Shown: positions 1 through 9,063, numbered from the stretch's first letter. The stretch is DNA of 19,879 nucleotides from Bacteroidales bacterium (GCA_019420545.1 JAHZGZ010000028.1:5225-25103); one strand, 5' to 3'. Translations and numbers: made by a program. Notes: generated by a model not told the origin, from the sequence alone.

Positions 1-1859
1 TAAATCTGAACTACCTCAGCCCCGGAACAGGTGCCGGTATTACGCAGGTCGACCTCAACATGAATGTTGCCGTCCTTCACCTTCACCTGCGGACGTTCCA
101 GTTCAAAGGTAGTGTACGACAGTCCGTGGCCGAACGGATACAGCGGCGCGATACCTTTTGTGTCGTACCACCGGTAGCCCACGAGCACCGACTCGTCGTA
201 GTTCACATCGTAAAGCATTATCAGCCGCTCGTTGTAGGCACGGTCGGTAGTGTTGTAAAACTGCGCGCCGGGAGGCATTGTGTTACATGCCGGAGAATCG
301 CGGAAGTCACGCTCAATGGTTATCGGGAGCTTGCCCGACGGATTGATCTTGCCGGAAAGTATGTCGGTAAGAGCGGCCATTCCGGTCTGTCCCGGATACC
401 ACCCGTAGACTATGGCTGCGGCACGGTCGTTCCATGCGCTCATCCTGACACCCGAACCGGAGTTTACGACCACCACACATCGCGGATTATTATCCACGGC
501 AAGCCTCACGAGGCGTTCCTGCGCGGACGGCAGTGCGAACGGACGTTCGAACGACTCATTGTCCTCCGTACCCAGCGACACGATCACCACATCGGCCCTA
601 GCCAGTTCACCGGCAGTAGGATCGTCGGCAAACACCACGTCGTCGCCATACTCGGCGCGCAATGCATCGGCAAAAGTCACATTGTTGTAGCCGTCGACCG
701 TAGCCGAAGTATAAGGATGCACGCCCGTGCGCGGCACCTCGTCGAGATACCTCCCCACGGCAAGAATCCTGCGCCCCTTCGCGAGCGGCAGTATGCCGTC
801 GTTTTTCAGCAGCACGATACCCTCCGACGCCACTTTATAGGCCGTGCGCTCATGAGCCGGGAAGCTGTCGAGCAGCGCCGGCTCGTATTTCGGCCGGTCA
901 TACAGTCCGAAAGCATATCCGGTAGCCAACACCGGGCGTATCATACGGTCGATATCCTCCTCCGTAATCGTACCGCGGGCAAGCAATTCACGCACCTGCG
1001 GTATCATCTCGCGCCGTCCGGGCATTTCGATATTCAGGCCGCTTTTCACTACCTTTTCGGTATCATACACCGAGCTCCAGTCGCTCATTACCGCACCCCG
1101 GAAGCCGAGAGTGTCGCGGAGCATGTCGGTAAGCAGCCGGCGGTTCTGACCCGTCCACTCCCCGTTGAGGCGGTTGTAGGATGCCATCACATAGGCTGCA
1201 CCCGCATCGATGCCGGCCTTGAACGGCGGCAGATAGATCTCGTGGAGCGCACGAGAGTCAACAACCGAATTCGAGCGGCGGCGGTAAAACTCAGTCTCGT
1301 TGCACAGGAAATGTTTCAGACACGCAGCGGTACCTGTCGACTGCATACCATCGACATATGCGGCACACATCGCCGCCGACAGACACGGATCCTCCCCGAA
1401 ATATTCATAGTTGCGTCCGCACTGGGAGTTGCGTGCGATGTTGAGTCCCGGCCCGAGAAGTACCTCTATACCCCCTGCCCTGCACTCCTCCCCTACTGCC
1501 CGGGCATACTCGCGCGCCATAGCGGGATCGAACGTAGCGGCAAGCAGATGGGGACACGGCATCGCCGTCGACCTGTCGAGCTGACGCACAAGTGTGGTAT
1601 CGGGCAGATTACGCCGTATGTTGACACCCCCCGTGGCATCCGACAGATAGAGATACGGAATCCCCTTGTCGGGCACGCCATACAGATAGAACTCCGAATA
1701 GCCGCGTATGAACCCGAGTTTCTCGTCAAGTGTCAGCCCGGCAATCTTCCCGTCGGCCATCGCGTAGGCATCGTCCCACGTCATTACCTGAGCGGCATCG
1801 GCCGATATACCGGCTACGGCCAGAAGCATGTATATTATTTTGTGTCTTATTCCTTTCAT
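1..1859 (-). CDS. Glycoside hydrolase family 3 (beta-glucosidase-like), 3' end cut by window
   Basis: Secreted exo-acting GH3 glycosidase, probably periplasmic, releasing terminal sugars from oligosaccharides imported by the SusC/D pair next to it. The visible 619 residues begin with a signal peptide (basic MKGIRHK, hydrophobic core, cleavage near A20-A23) with no lipobox Cys. The TIM-barrel domain has GRNYEYFGEDP (148-158), KHF (182-184) and GFRGAVMSDW, with nucleophile Asp260. The second alpha/beta domain has ESFERPFALPSAQ, where Glu435 is a candidate acid/base. The frame is still open at the left edge inside the C-terminal fibronectin III-like domain (GAEVVQI), so roughly 100 residues are missing. 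The start at 1859 is chosen because it gives the full signal peptide. The gene lies 88 bp after the metallo-hydrolase gene, with a strong hairpin between them. Family assignment is secure. Sugar specificity (glucosidase, xylosidase or other) cannot be read from the sequence. Confidence 0.93.
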   Translation of the reverse strand, partial: MKGIRHKIIYMLLAVAGISADAAQVMTWDDAYAMADGKIAGLTLDEKLGFIRGYSEFYLYGVPDKGIPYLYLSDATGGVNIRRNLPDTTLVRQLDRSTAMPCPHLLAATFDPAMAREYARAVGEECRAGGIEVLLGPGLNIARNSQCGRNYEYFGEDPCLSAAMCAAYVDGMQSTGTAACLKHFLCNETEFYRRRSNSVVDSRALHEIYLPPFKAGIDAGAAYVMASYNRLNGEWTGQNRRLLTDMLRDTLGFRGAVMSDWSSVYDTEKVVKSGLNIEMPGRREMIPQVRELLARGTITEEDIDRMIRPVLATGYAFGLYDRPKYEPALLDSFPAHERTAYKVASEGIVLLKNDGILPLAKGRRILAVGRYLDEVPRTGVHPYTSATVDGYNNVTFADALRAEYGDDVVFADDPTAGELARADVVIVSLGTEDNESFERPFALPSAQERLVRLAVDNNPRCVVVVNSGSGVRMSAWNDRAAAIVYGWYPGQTGMAALTDILSGKINPSGKLPITIERDFRDSPACNTMPPGAQFYNTTDRAYNERLIMLYDVNYDESVLVGYRWYDTKGIAPLYPFGHGLSYTTFELERPQVKVKDGNIHVEVDLRNTGTCSGAEVVQI

Positions 1860-1869
1860 AAAGCTATGT

Positions 1870-1917
1870 AAAAAAGAGGGCGGAAAGGGATGTCGGCAAT
1901 CGGCATGCCTTTCCGCC
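1870..1917 (-). terminator. Intrinsic-terminator-like hairpin between the metallo-hydrolase and GH3 genes
   Basis: A perfect 10-bp outer stem (GGCGGAAAGG at 1879-1888 with CCTTTCCGCC at 1908-1917) continues past one G-G mismatch into a 6-bp inner stem (1890-1895 with 1901-1906, one G-U pair) and a 5-nt loop. Read on the minus strand it is followed by CTC and six T residues (1875-1870). That is the classic layout of a rho-independent terminator for the operon ending at 1948. The U-tract ends only 10 nt before the GH3 start codon, so GH3 needs either read-through or a promoter close to the hairpin. Confidence 0.8.
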
Positions 1918-1947
1918 TGAGCTAAAACAAATTTTTTACCTTAACAT

Positions 1948-2964
1948 TCATTTCCTATAGGTGATCTTCTCACCCCATACCGGGAGATACACACCCCGGC
2001 GGTTCAGTTTTTCGACCTCGTTGATACCGTACTGATAGCTCCATCGCCATTTCTCCACAGGATGGTCAAGTTCAAGTATGTGCGACATAAGCACTATACG
2101 CGGGTCGAGACGCTCGACAGCCTTTGCCATATTCAGCCCCACGGCAAGATGCGGGATGAATATGTCGATATCGCGGGTCTTTAGGAGCTGCGTATGGTTA
2201 TGCGAGTCGCCAGTATGGAGTATCACGGCATGTCCCGTGTCGGCTCCGCAGTCAATCTGATAATTGACCACGAAGTTTTTAAGCTCCGAGTTGTGGTCGG
2301 CAATCTTTACCTCCATCGAAATGCCGTCACACGGAGATATTGTCGCCGCCACGCCTATCATATAGCCGTTGTCGATGAAGTTGGAGTAAACCGGCTTGCC
2401 GGCCACTCCCATGGCGTCGACAAGCGCACGGGTATAGTGGTCGTCATGAGCATGGGTAATACACAGAAACTCGATGAAGGGGGCAAACTCCTCGGCAAAC
2501 TTATGCTTCAGATCAATCGCAAAAGTATGTGTCGGCGTCTTCACGACATAGCCCATGTTGTACACCTGCCACAACACCACCGTACCCGCAGGCACTACTT
2601 CCGTCTTCACCTGATCAAGCACCCTTTTGAGGGCATCATGGTGGAATCCGATCATGGAATTGTCTTCCATAGCTGCAATAGCGGCGGGGTCAACGGCAGC
2701 ATAATAATCCTTGAAAGCCGTGTTGGGACACATGTCGGCATATACCTGCATCTCGGCCATAGCGGATTTGCGCCTGCTGTCGAGGTTGAGATACGACGTC
2801 TCGTTCCAGAGTATGTTCATCAGCTCCGCTACCGAAGGTCGCTCCACCGGGGGCGGCGCGGGCACCCCCGGCACCGAGGGGCCCTCATCGCCGCCACACG
2901 AACACATGGTCATCGGCAGGAATGCAAATGCTGCCAAGACCATAGTTTTCTTCAGTACATTCAT
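1948..2964 (-). CDS. Metallo-beta-lactamase-fold lipoprotein hydrolase
   Basis: Predicted metal-dependent hydrolase of the MBL superfamily, 338 residues, exported as a lipoprotein. The N-terminus (MNVLKKT, hydrophobic stretch, then MCSC) is a lipoprotein signal peptide with acceptor Cys23, followed by GGDE and a proline-rich linker (about 29-43). A helical segment (45-120) precedes the MBL domain. That domain has the metal-binding signature HAHDDH (His171, His173, Asp175, His176), HTGDS (His250, Asp253) and MSHILELDH (His295, His301). The start at 2964 is chosen over an in-frame upstream ATG at 3006 because it gives the lipoprotein signal and lies one base after the susD stop (TGA-T-ATG), implying translational coupling. 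It resembles lactonase-type or UlaG-like MBL enzymes more than true beta-lactamases. The substrate is unknown, and an MBL protein as third gene of a Sus-type operon is unusual. Confidence 0.88.
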   Translation of the reverse strand: MNVLKKTMVLAAFAFLPMTMCSCGGDEGPSVPGVPAPPPVERPSVAELMNILWNETSYLNLDSRRKSAMAEMQVYADMCPNTAFKDYYAAVDPAAIAAMEDNSMIGFHHDALKRVLDQVKTEVVPAGTVVLWQVYNMGYVVKTPTHTFAIDLKHKFAEEFAPFIEFLCITHAHDDHYTRALVDAMGVAGKPVYSNFIDNGYMIGVAATISPCDGISMEVKIADHNSELKNFVVNYQIDCGADTGHAVILHTGDSHNHTQLLKTRDIDIFIPHLAVGLNMAKAVERLDPRIVLMSHILELDHPVEKWRWSYQYGINEVEKLNRRGVYLPVWGEKITYRK

Positions 2965-2965
2965 A

Positions 2966-4342
2966 TCAATAACCGGGATTCTGAGGATAAGCGGCCGTGC
3001 CGGCAATGTCGATCTCGGCCTGAGGGATAGGATAATACATAAGATAAGTACGCCCGTTGAGTGTTTTGAGCAGATCGTGGCGTCCGGTACGCTTCACATC
3101 CTGCCAGCGCATCCCTTCGGCGAAAAATTCGCGGCGCCGTTCGTCAAGAATCAGATCCTCATACTCACGGTCGGTCAACGCCTTTATCTCATCTTCCGAA
3201 AGACACGAAGCATATCGCTTTGAGAGGAACTGATGAAGAATCGCCGCTCCCCCGGTTTTGCCTAGCCCTTCGGCGACGATAAGATACATCTCGGCGATAC
3301 GCGATACCAGCACCGGAGTGTGGAGATAATCGGGATTGTTGACAAACTGCTGCTTACCGTTGGAGAATTTGATGGTGCGGTTATTCTCGCCTGCATTCGA
3401 CGAAAATGTAGCGACCTTACGGATATCGCCGCTACGCGGAGCCACGGAGGTATCGTCGGAGAAAAGATTGTCGAAACACTCCTTTGCCGGTGAATAATCC
3501 CAGTTGCCGTCGACATCATTGACCTTTTCGGCATAGTTACAATAACTCGATGTGCGCGTATTGTTGATGAAGGCGAATATTATCTCCTTGCTTGCCGATG
3601 CTGGAAGAAATATCGACCCGAACTCGGTGCTCGATGCGGAGAGCGCATATGCCGTATTGTCAATGACTTTCTGTGCGTAAACGGCTGCCTGGGCCTTCTT
3701 CCCCTGAAACAGTAGTGCGCGGGCCGCCAGAGCATTCACCGCATCGGGCGAAACATACCATCGGGATGACGACGCAGGCACAAGTGCTGCCGCCGCATTG
3801 AGATTCTCCTCGACAAACGCCCATACATCCTTCTCGGGAGAGATAGGTATGATCTCGTCGGTACATTCCCTTACGATCGGCACATTACCGAAATGCGACG
3901 CCAGACGATAATAGATGAACGCACGGAAATAATAGCATGCCAGTCCGATACTTTTCATCGAATCGCTATCCTTGTTGGCCGAGCGCTCGTACATGCCCAA
4001 CAGATAGTTCACCTCATACAGAGCGGCGTAGGAGTTGCGCCAGTATCCCAATATGCTTATCGAGGAATTGACATTGGCCGGCGACATATTGCACGGGTCG
4101 GCAATAGGTGTTACATGCGTGCTGTTGGCAAAATTCTCGCCCTGGATATCGTCGTTGAACCACAGCTGATACGTGTAGTACTCCATGGTGGAATACACTC
4201 CGTTGAGTATCTTGGACATATCCGATTCCGTCACATCCTCCTGCGGTATGGCATGCCGGGGCTTGATATCCTCAAGTTCGCCGGAACATCCGGTAAAAAG
4301 CATTACCGAGGTCAGAAGCAAGTATATTAGTCTGGTATTCAT
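2966..4342 (-). CDS. susD: RagB/SusD family outer-membrane nutrient-binding lipoprotein
   Basis: Surface glycan-binding lipoprotein that forms the lid of the SusC transporter encoded just upstream. It has 458 residues, slightly short for the family. Hydrophobic residues 5-17 and the lipobox LFTGC place the lipidated Cys at 19, followed by SGELED. The alpha-helical TPR-like body carries family hallmarks: RAFIYYRLASHFGNVP (140-155), SRIAEMYLIVAEGL (347-360), ILDERRREFFAEGMRW (398-413) and the C-terminal YYPIPQAEID...NPGY. It starts 12 bp after the susC stop and ends one base before the metallo-hydrolase start, so it is clearly co-transcribed. The name marks the family only. Nothing in the sequence shows starch as ligand. 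Confidence 0.96.
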   Translation of the reverse strand: MNTRLIYLLLTSVMLFTGCSGELEDIKPRHAIPQEDVTESDMSKILNGVYSTMEYYTYQLWFNDDIQGENFANSTHVTPIADPCNMSPANVNSSISILGYWRNSYAALYEVNYLLGMYERSANKDSDSMKSIGLACYYFRAFIYYRLASHFGNVPIVRECTDEIIPISPEKDVWAFVEENLNAAAALVPASSSRWYVSPDAVNALAARALLFQGKKAQAAVYAQKVIDNTAYALSASSTEFGSIFLPASASKEIIFAFINNTRTSSYCNYAEKVNDVDGNWDYSPAKECFDNLFSDDTSVAPRSGDIRKVATFSSNAGENNRTIKFSNGKQQFVNNPDYLHTPVLVSRIAEMYLIVAEGLGKTGGAAILHQFLSKRYASCLSEDEIKALTDREYEDLILDERRREFFAEGMRWQDVKRTGRHDLLKTLNGRTYLMYYPIPQAEIDIAGTAAYPQNPGY

Positions 4343-4354
4343 GATCTGTAATTG

Positions 4355-7300
4355 TTAGAAGTTAAAGCTTGCACCGAATAAGAAACTTTTGAGAGTAGCC
4401 TGTTCTCCGAAATCGGCTCCATAGGTCGACGCACTCGGTGAGGAAGAGTAGGAGAACTCGGGATCATAACCTGAATAATCACTGAATGTGAAGAAGTTGT
4501 CGAGCGACACAAATACACGTGCCGTATTGATCTTCAGGTGTGAAAGCAGAGACTCAGGCAAAGTGTAACCCAATGTTATTGTCTTGATCTTGAAATATGA
4601 GGCATCCTCAAGATAGCGGGTTGATGTAAGGGTGTTGGTAAAACCGCCGGTAAAGGTGTTTTTCAGCACCGGACGCGGCACTGTATTGCTGGTTCCTTCT
4701 CCGTTCCAGTAGTTGTTGGCCACATGTTTCGAGATATTGAAATACTGCTTGCCCGATACCAGTTTTCCGCCGCTCATGTATTTCAGATTCTGCGCGCCGC
4801 CGTATCCGAGGCTTTCAGTTCCTTCATTGCTGCCGCTGCCGCGCCATGAGGCAAATATTTTGCCGCCGTAAGCAAACTGGCAGAACACATTGAGGTCAAA
4901 CCCTTTCCACGACATTGTTGAGGTAATACCCCCGGTAAAGTCGGGAGTCACCTTGCCTACGTACATACGGTCGTCGGCCGTAATATCGCCGTCATTGTCT
5001 CTGTCGAAATATTTCACATCACCGGCACGCACACCCTTGGCATAAAGCTTGGCGGGCACCTCTTCGTCGCGCTGATATATACCGTCCTGACGGTACATAT
5101 AGTATGCGCTGACAGGCTTGCCCACAATAAGGGCATGATAACTGCCACCTTCAATACCCGATGCTGCCTTTATCTCCATATCAAGCGATCCGTCGAGATC
5201 GATAAGCTTATTGTGCGTAAAGCTGATGTTGCCCGAGAGTGTCCACTTGAAATCACCGGTGAGAATATCGCCCGAGGCAAGGATTTCAAGGCCGCGGTTC
5301 TCGATCTTTCCACGGTTGGATGTACGGCCTGTAAATCCGGATGTAGCGATCAGGCTCGTATTATATAGAAGTCCGCTCGTTCGCTGGTAGTAGGCGTCGA
5401 CATTGAAGCGCAGACGTGAGTTGAACAACTCGGCATCGAGACCCACATTGTACTGGGTTGATTTTTCCCAGGTAAGATTTCCGCTGGTATTGCCCACCTT
5501 GAAACCCGACTGGTTATTGTAGGAAGTAGTCGACGAAGATGTGATGAGCGACATCGCCGCCCAGTCGCTGATACCAGCCATGGAGCCTGTGTTGCCCCAG
5601 CTCAGACGAAGTTTGAGATCGTTGATGACAGAACTTTCGGGAAAGAAATGCTCGTTGGCGATGCGCCATGCGAGCGAAGCCGAGGGGAAAGTGCCGTAGC
5701 GCTGGTTTTTCGGGAAGCGCGACGATCCGTCGCTACGCAGCGTGGCGTTGAGGATGTAGCGGTTATCCCAGTTGAGGGCGATACGGCCGAAATACGATTC
5801 AATGGCATATGCGTTATACCCGACACTTCCGGGATATATTCCGATACCAGAGTTCACAAGATCGAAACTTGACGATGGATAGGCGCTGTCCTTGTAGTTG
5901 TCGCTCTTCACCCCAAACTGCTCGTAAGCGTATTTCTCATATGAGTGGCCTGCCATGGCACTGTAGATGAGATCGCCCACGGAGTTATCGTAAGAGAACA
6001 CATTGTCAATCACAATACGGTAGGTGGTATTCTTCTGCTGCTGTAGAGCGGCCCAGCCGGCCGACTGGCCACGGGCATCGTTCTTTTCAGTAAGTTTTTT
6101 CTTGCCGTCGGAGAATTTGCCGTAATAGCTTATCGACGGTGTCCATTTGAAGCCGGAGAACGGGGTGACCTCAAGCGACGCCACCGCAATGCCTTCGAGC
6201 CGCCGGTTGACATTATCCTCCTCGTTAAGAACCATCACCGGATTATGGCGCAGCACCTCGACATTCACTTTCGTATAGCTGCCGTCGTCGCGATACGGGC
6301 CAACCCATGGCTGCTGTTCGCGTGCCGAACGGATAATCTTCAGTGAACCCTGCCCTTCCTCGCTAAGTTCTTCAGTGGTATAGGATCCTGAAAGATTGAG
6401 GTTGAACTTGAATATGCGGCTGATAATATGGGAGAACTTGGCTCGTGCGTTTATCTGGCGGAAGCTTGTCTTGCGGAGGATGCCCTGCTGATCGTTATAG
6501 CCTACCGAGGTAAAGAACGACGTCTTTTCATTGCCGCCGCTCATGCTCAGATTCGCAGTAGTGCCGTGGGCAACATCACGCTGTAGCCAGTCCATCCAGT
6601 CGGTTTCCACAATGTTGTCGGGAATAAGAAACACTTCTTTCTGCTTTACCCCGTCGAACTGCACATTATAGTTGTCGACCGCCTGCTGTATGGTCCGCGC
6701 ATATTCAGCGGAATTAGCCATCTCGATATCGTGGGCGATCCAGCCGAGACTGTGCTTCACGCTGGCGTTGAATGTGGTCTTTGAGTTGGTCTTTCCCGAC
6801 TTGGTGGTGATGATCACCACACCGTTGTTGGCGCGCGAACCGTAAATAGCCGTCGCGGATGCGTCTTTAAGCACGTCCATGCGCTCGATATCGTTGGGAT
6901 TCAGATATGGAAGATTGTCGTTGGGCACACCGTCGACCACATACAACGGTGTGGCGTTACCCGAGATGGAGGCAATACCGCGCACTCGCACATTGGGCTG
7001 CGCACCGGGCTTTCCGCTGGCCGTGGCCACGCTTACGCCTGCGGTACGGCCTTGAAGCATTTTGGTGATATTGTAATCGTTGCCCTGGTCGATATCATCG
7101 ACTTTAAGTGATGATATCGAAGTGGTAAGAAGTTTCTCCGACTGCTTGCCGTAGCCCACCACGACCACCTCGTCGAGCATACGCGAGTCGGTCGACATAT
7201 GCACCGAAGCAAGCGCCTTGTCGTTGGAAGCGGGGATCTCAAGCGGTGCGCATCCTACCATCGAAAAGCCTATACGCGCATTGGAGGGGACGGAGGTCAG

Positions 7301-7765
7301 CGTATAATTTCCGTCGATATCGGTCATGGTGCCCGTCTTGGAGCCTTTCACTATCACCGACACGCCTACTGCCGGCTCTCCGGTCTCGTCGTAGACGGTG
7401 CCTTTCACAGTCTTGTAGATGATCTTGGGATTCTTTTTAGGTTCTGCCGCTTTGAGAATGACGATCGCGTTGCCGTCCATTACATCGTAGGTAAGCCCTG
7501 TTCCGGCAAGGGCCTTGTCGAGCGCTTTCGTCACAGGCATATCCTTGCATTCCATGGTGATTTCAGGGCATCCCTCCACAACCGACTGCTTGTAGGAGCA
7601 CCGGTAATCGGTCTGACGTTCGATCTCTTTTAGCACATGCTGAATGGTTGTGCCTCTGAGATTAAGCGTCACGGTAGCTGCATTCTGGGCGATTGCCCCG
7701 ACCGAACACATCAACCCGCACAGCATAACCGCGGCACGTCTCTTAATAGTGCATTTACTGTCCAT
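4355..7765 (-). CDS. susC: SusC/RagA TonB-dependent transporter with N-terminal STN signalling domain
   Basis: Outer-membrane TonB-dependent importer of 1136 residues, energised by TonB-ExbBD, that takes up oligosaccharides delivered by SusD. In order: signal peptide with cleavage near AIA-Q27; STN (secretin/TonB N-terminal) domain, about 31-105, including LRGTTIQHVLKEIERQTDY; carboxypeptidase-regulatory-like beta-sandwich, about 118-195 (KGTVYDETGEPAVGVSVIVK); TonB box region LDEVVVVGYG (197-206); plug with VRGIASISG, YVVDGVPND and ATAIYGSRANNGVVIITT; then a long 22-strand-type barrel ending in F. The STN domain is the feature of transducer-type transporters that contact a FecR anti-sigma, and FecR and ECF sigma genes lie directly upstream on the same strand. 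Identification is secure. The substrate is not visible. Confidence 0.97.
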   Translation of the reverse strand: MDSKCTIKRRAAVMLCGLMCSVGAIAQNAATVTLNLRGTTIQHVLKEIERQTDYRCSYKQSVVEGCPEITMECKDMPVTKALDKALAGTGLTYDVMDGNAIVILKAAEPKKNPKIIYKTVKGTVYDETGEPAVGVSVIVKGSKTGTMTDIDGNYTLTSVPSNARIGFSMVGCAPLEIPASNDKALASVHMSTDSRMLDEVVVVGYGKQSEKLLTTSISSLKVDDIDQGNDYNITKMLQGRTAGVSVATASGKPGAQPNVRVRGIASISGNATPLYVVDGVPNDNLPYLNPNDIERMDVLKDASATAIYGSRANNGVVIITTKSGKTNSKTTFNASVKHSLGWIAHDIEMANSAEYARTIQQAVDNYNVQFDGVKQKEVFLIPDNIVETDWMDWLQRDVAHGTTANLSMSGGNEKTSFFTSVGYNDQQGILRKTSFRQINARAKFSHIISRIFKFNLNLSGSYTTEELSEEGQGSLKIIRSAREQQPWVGPYRDDGSYTKVNVEVLRHNPVMVLNEEDNVNRRLEGIAVASLEVTPFSGFKWTPSISYYGKFSDGKKKLTEKNDARGQSAGWAALQQQKNTTYRIVIDNVFSYDNSVGDLIYSAMAGHSYEKYAYEQFGVKSDNYKDSAYPSSSFDLVNSGIGIYPGSVGYNAYAIESYFGRIALNWDNRYILNATLRSDGSSRFPKNQRYGTFPSASLAWRIANEHFFPESSVINDLKLRLSWGNTGSMAGISDWAAMSLITSSSTTSYNNQSGFKVGNTSGNLTWEKSTQYNVGLDAELFNSRLRFNVDAYYQRTSGLLYNTSLIATSGFTGRTSNRGKIENRGLEILASGDILTGDFKWTLSGNISFTHNKLIDLDGSLDMEIKAASGIEGGSYHALIVGKPVSAYYMYRQDGIYQRDEEVPAKLYAKGVRAGDVKYFDRDNDGDITADDRMYVGKVTPDFTGGITSTMSWKGFDLNVFCQFAYGGKIFASWRGSGSNEGTESLGYGGAQNLKYMSGGKLVSGKQYFNISKHVANNYWNGEGTSNTVPRPVLKNTFTGGFTNTLTSTRYLEDASYFKIKTITLGYTLPESLLSHLKINTARVFVSLDNFFTFSDYSGYDPEFSYSSSPSASTYGADFGEQATLKSFLFGASFNF

Positions 7766-8022
7766 AAGATGAAATTGATATTGATAAAAGATTGGTGTTT
7801 TGTAGCTTGAACCGACTTCGATTACACTTTCCGGTCAGCTCATAGAAAAAGACACAAGGCCTGAATCAATGTCCCATGGTATTTTTGTGTTTTACAACAT
7901 ATTTTCAGATTTAATTACATTTTTGATATAATGCGTTTCACAGGGCGAGATCTGAGATGACAATACAGCACCGTATGAGGCGTGGTGCAAGTCAATCATT
8001 CCAGAAGCGCCCCGCCGTCAGG
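7766..8022 (-). promoter_or_regulatory. susC leader and probable ECF-sigma-dependent promoter region
   Basis: A 257-bp non-coding, A+T-rich stretch between the anti-sigma stop and the susC start, the expected place for the promoter served by the cognate ECF sigma factor. I find no TTTG...TAnnTTTG housekeeping match on the minus strand, which fits use of an alternative sigma, but I cannot assign -35 and -10 elements. No convincing hairpin or small gene was seen. Confidence 0.45.
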
Positions 8023-9024
8023 TTATCGGCCCGAGTTATACGGAAGCGGAAAGCCGTAGATGCGGCTGAGGATGCTCATGGCGCGGGAGAAGTTGTCGGT
8101 GGGAAGTGTACCGGTAAAGCGTTCATTGATTGCATCAGTCACCGCCGGATCAAGCGTTACATTATATATAGTCTCCACGCTGGCTACCAGCGAGTCGGGT
8201 GATATATCGGTATAACTGATATGGCTGCTGACCCAATATGGCAGCTGACGGTCGGGCATTGAATCGACAGTAAATTTCCGTGCGCCGGCATCAAATACCG
8301 CACGCATGCCCGGAGTAATGGTTACGGTTTCGGAGGTAGCGACAGCGGTAAGCTCTACGCGTCCGTCATAGAGTGATACGGTTGCCACCGAAGCATCGGC
8401 CGGCGCCGAAAGACTGAAAGCGGTACCGAGCACGCGCACGTCAAGATCTCCGGTATGTATCTCAAACGGATGGAGCGAATCGGCAGCAATCTCGAAATAG
8501 CCTTCGCCTGAAAAGTCGACAGTACGGTGTGCGCGAGAGAATGACGATGCGACATCCATACGGCTGTTGCGGTTGAGCGACACTCTTGAACCGTCGACGA
8601 GAGTGATATCGGTACCGTCGGTGCTTGCGATGGTAATATTGCCGGAGGGGGCAGGCTCATGCCCGCGCATATAGAGCCATGCGGTAGTGGCGATAAACAG
8701 CGGAAGAAGCGCAGCCGCAATGCCCACGGCCATCCGGCGCCACCGCCCAACGCGGCGCGGATGAAGGGTTTCTTCATCCTCATCTATACGGACATCGACA
8801 GCTTGCTTTACACGCGCTATGGCATCGTCGGGAATATCATCCCCGTCGAAACAATCGGGACAGGTATCATCTGAGGGAACAAGGCGCCGGAGCAGCGCGT
8901 CAAGTTCATCATCAGACATGCTGTTGACCACACGGCGAAGCTCCAAAAGCTCGTCGGAGCCTATGGTATCGTTGCCAAGTTTCCTGAACAGCCTGTCGTA
9001 ATCCGCATTTGATCTATCTGCCAT
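8023..9024 (-). CDS. FecR family anti-sigma factor
   Basis: Inner-membrane regulator of 333 residues that holds the ECF sigma factor inactive until it is signalled by the STN domain of the SusC transporter. The cytoplasmic N-terminal part (1-92) is acidic and helical. One transmembrane helix follows at about 98-118, after RRVGRWRR. The periplasmic FecR domain begins near 128, with DITLVDGSRVSLNRNSRM and VLGTAFSLSA as hallmarks. The C-terminal module (about 270-330, FTGTLPTDNFSRAMSILSRIYG) is the STN-like DUF4974 type common in Bacteroidales FecR proteins. It starts 39 bp after the sigma gene stop and precedes susC, the usual sigma/anti-sigma/transporter order. It may act as an activator as well as an inhibitor, as known for some FecR proteins. 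That cannot be decided here. Confidence 0.95.
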   Translation of the reverse strand: MADRSNADYDRLFRKLGNDTIGSDELLELRRVVNSMSDDELDALLRRLVPSDDTCPDCFDGDDIPDDAIARVKQAVDVRIDEDEETLHPRRVGRWRRMAVGIAAALLPLFIATTAWLYMRGHEPAPSGNITIASTDGTDITLVDGSRVSLNRNSRMDVASSFSRAHRTVDFSGEGYFEIAADSLHPFEIHTGDLDVRVLGTAFSLSAPADASVATVSLYDGRVELTAVATSETVTITPGMRAVFDAGARKFTVDSMPDRQLPYWVSSHISYTDISPDSLVASVETIYNVTLDPAVTDAINERFTGTLPTDNFSRAMSILSRIYGFPLPYNSGR

Positions 9025-9030
9025 ATCTTA

Positions 9031-9055
9031 TAAGAGCGTGTTTAAGAGCTTGTTT
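9031..9055 (-). repeat. 12-bp tandem direct repeat in the sigma/anti-sigma spacer
   Basis: AAGAGCGTGTTT (9032-9043) and AAGAGCTTGTTT (9044-9055) are adjacent 12-bp units differing at one base, each preceded by T. They fill most of the 39-bp gap between the sigma gene stop and the anti-sigma start, so they would lie just upstream of the anti-sigma start codon in the mRNA. The function is unknown. An effect on anti-sigma translation is a possibility only. Confidence 0.6.
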
Positions 9056-9063
9056 AATAATAG

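Noticed and set aside
60..1871. Long plus-strand open frame (603 codons) across the left end
   Set aside because: The minus strand of the same region encodes a clear GH3 enzyme with signal peptide and catalytic residues. The plus frame has no recognisable domain and is a shadow of high-G+C codon use.
2965..3006. Longer start for the metallo-hydrolase at 3006
   Set aside because: It overlaps the end of susD and places residues ahead of the lipoprotein signal peptide. The ATG at 2964 fits the coupling and the signal.
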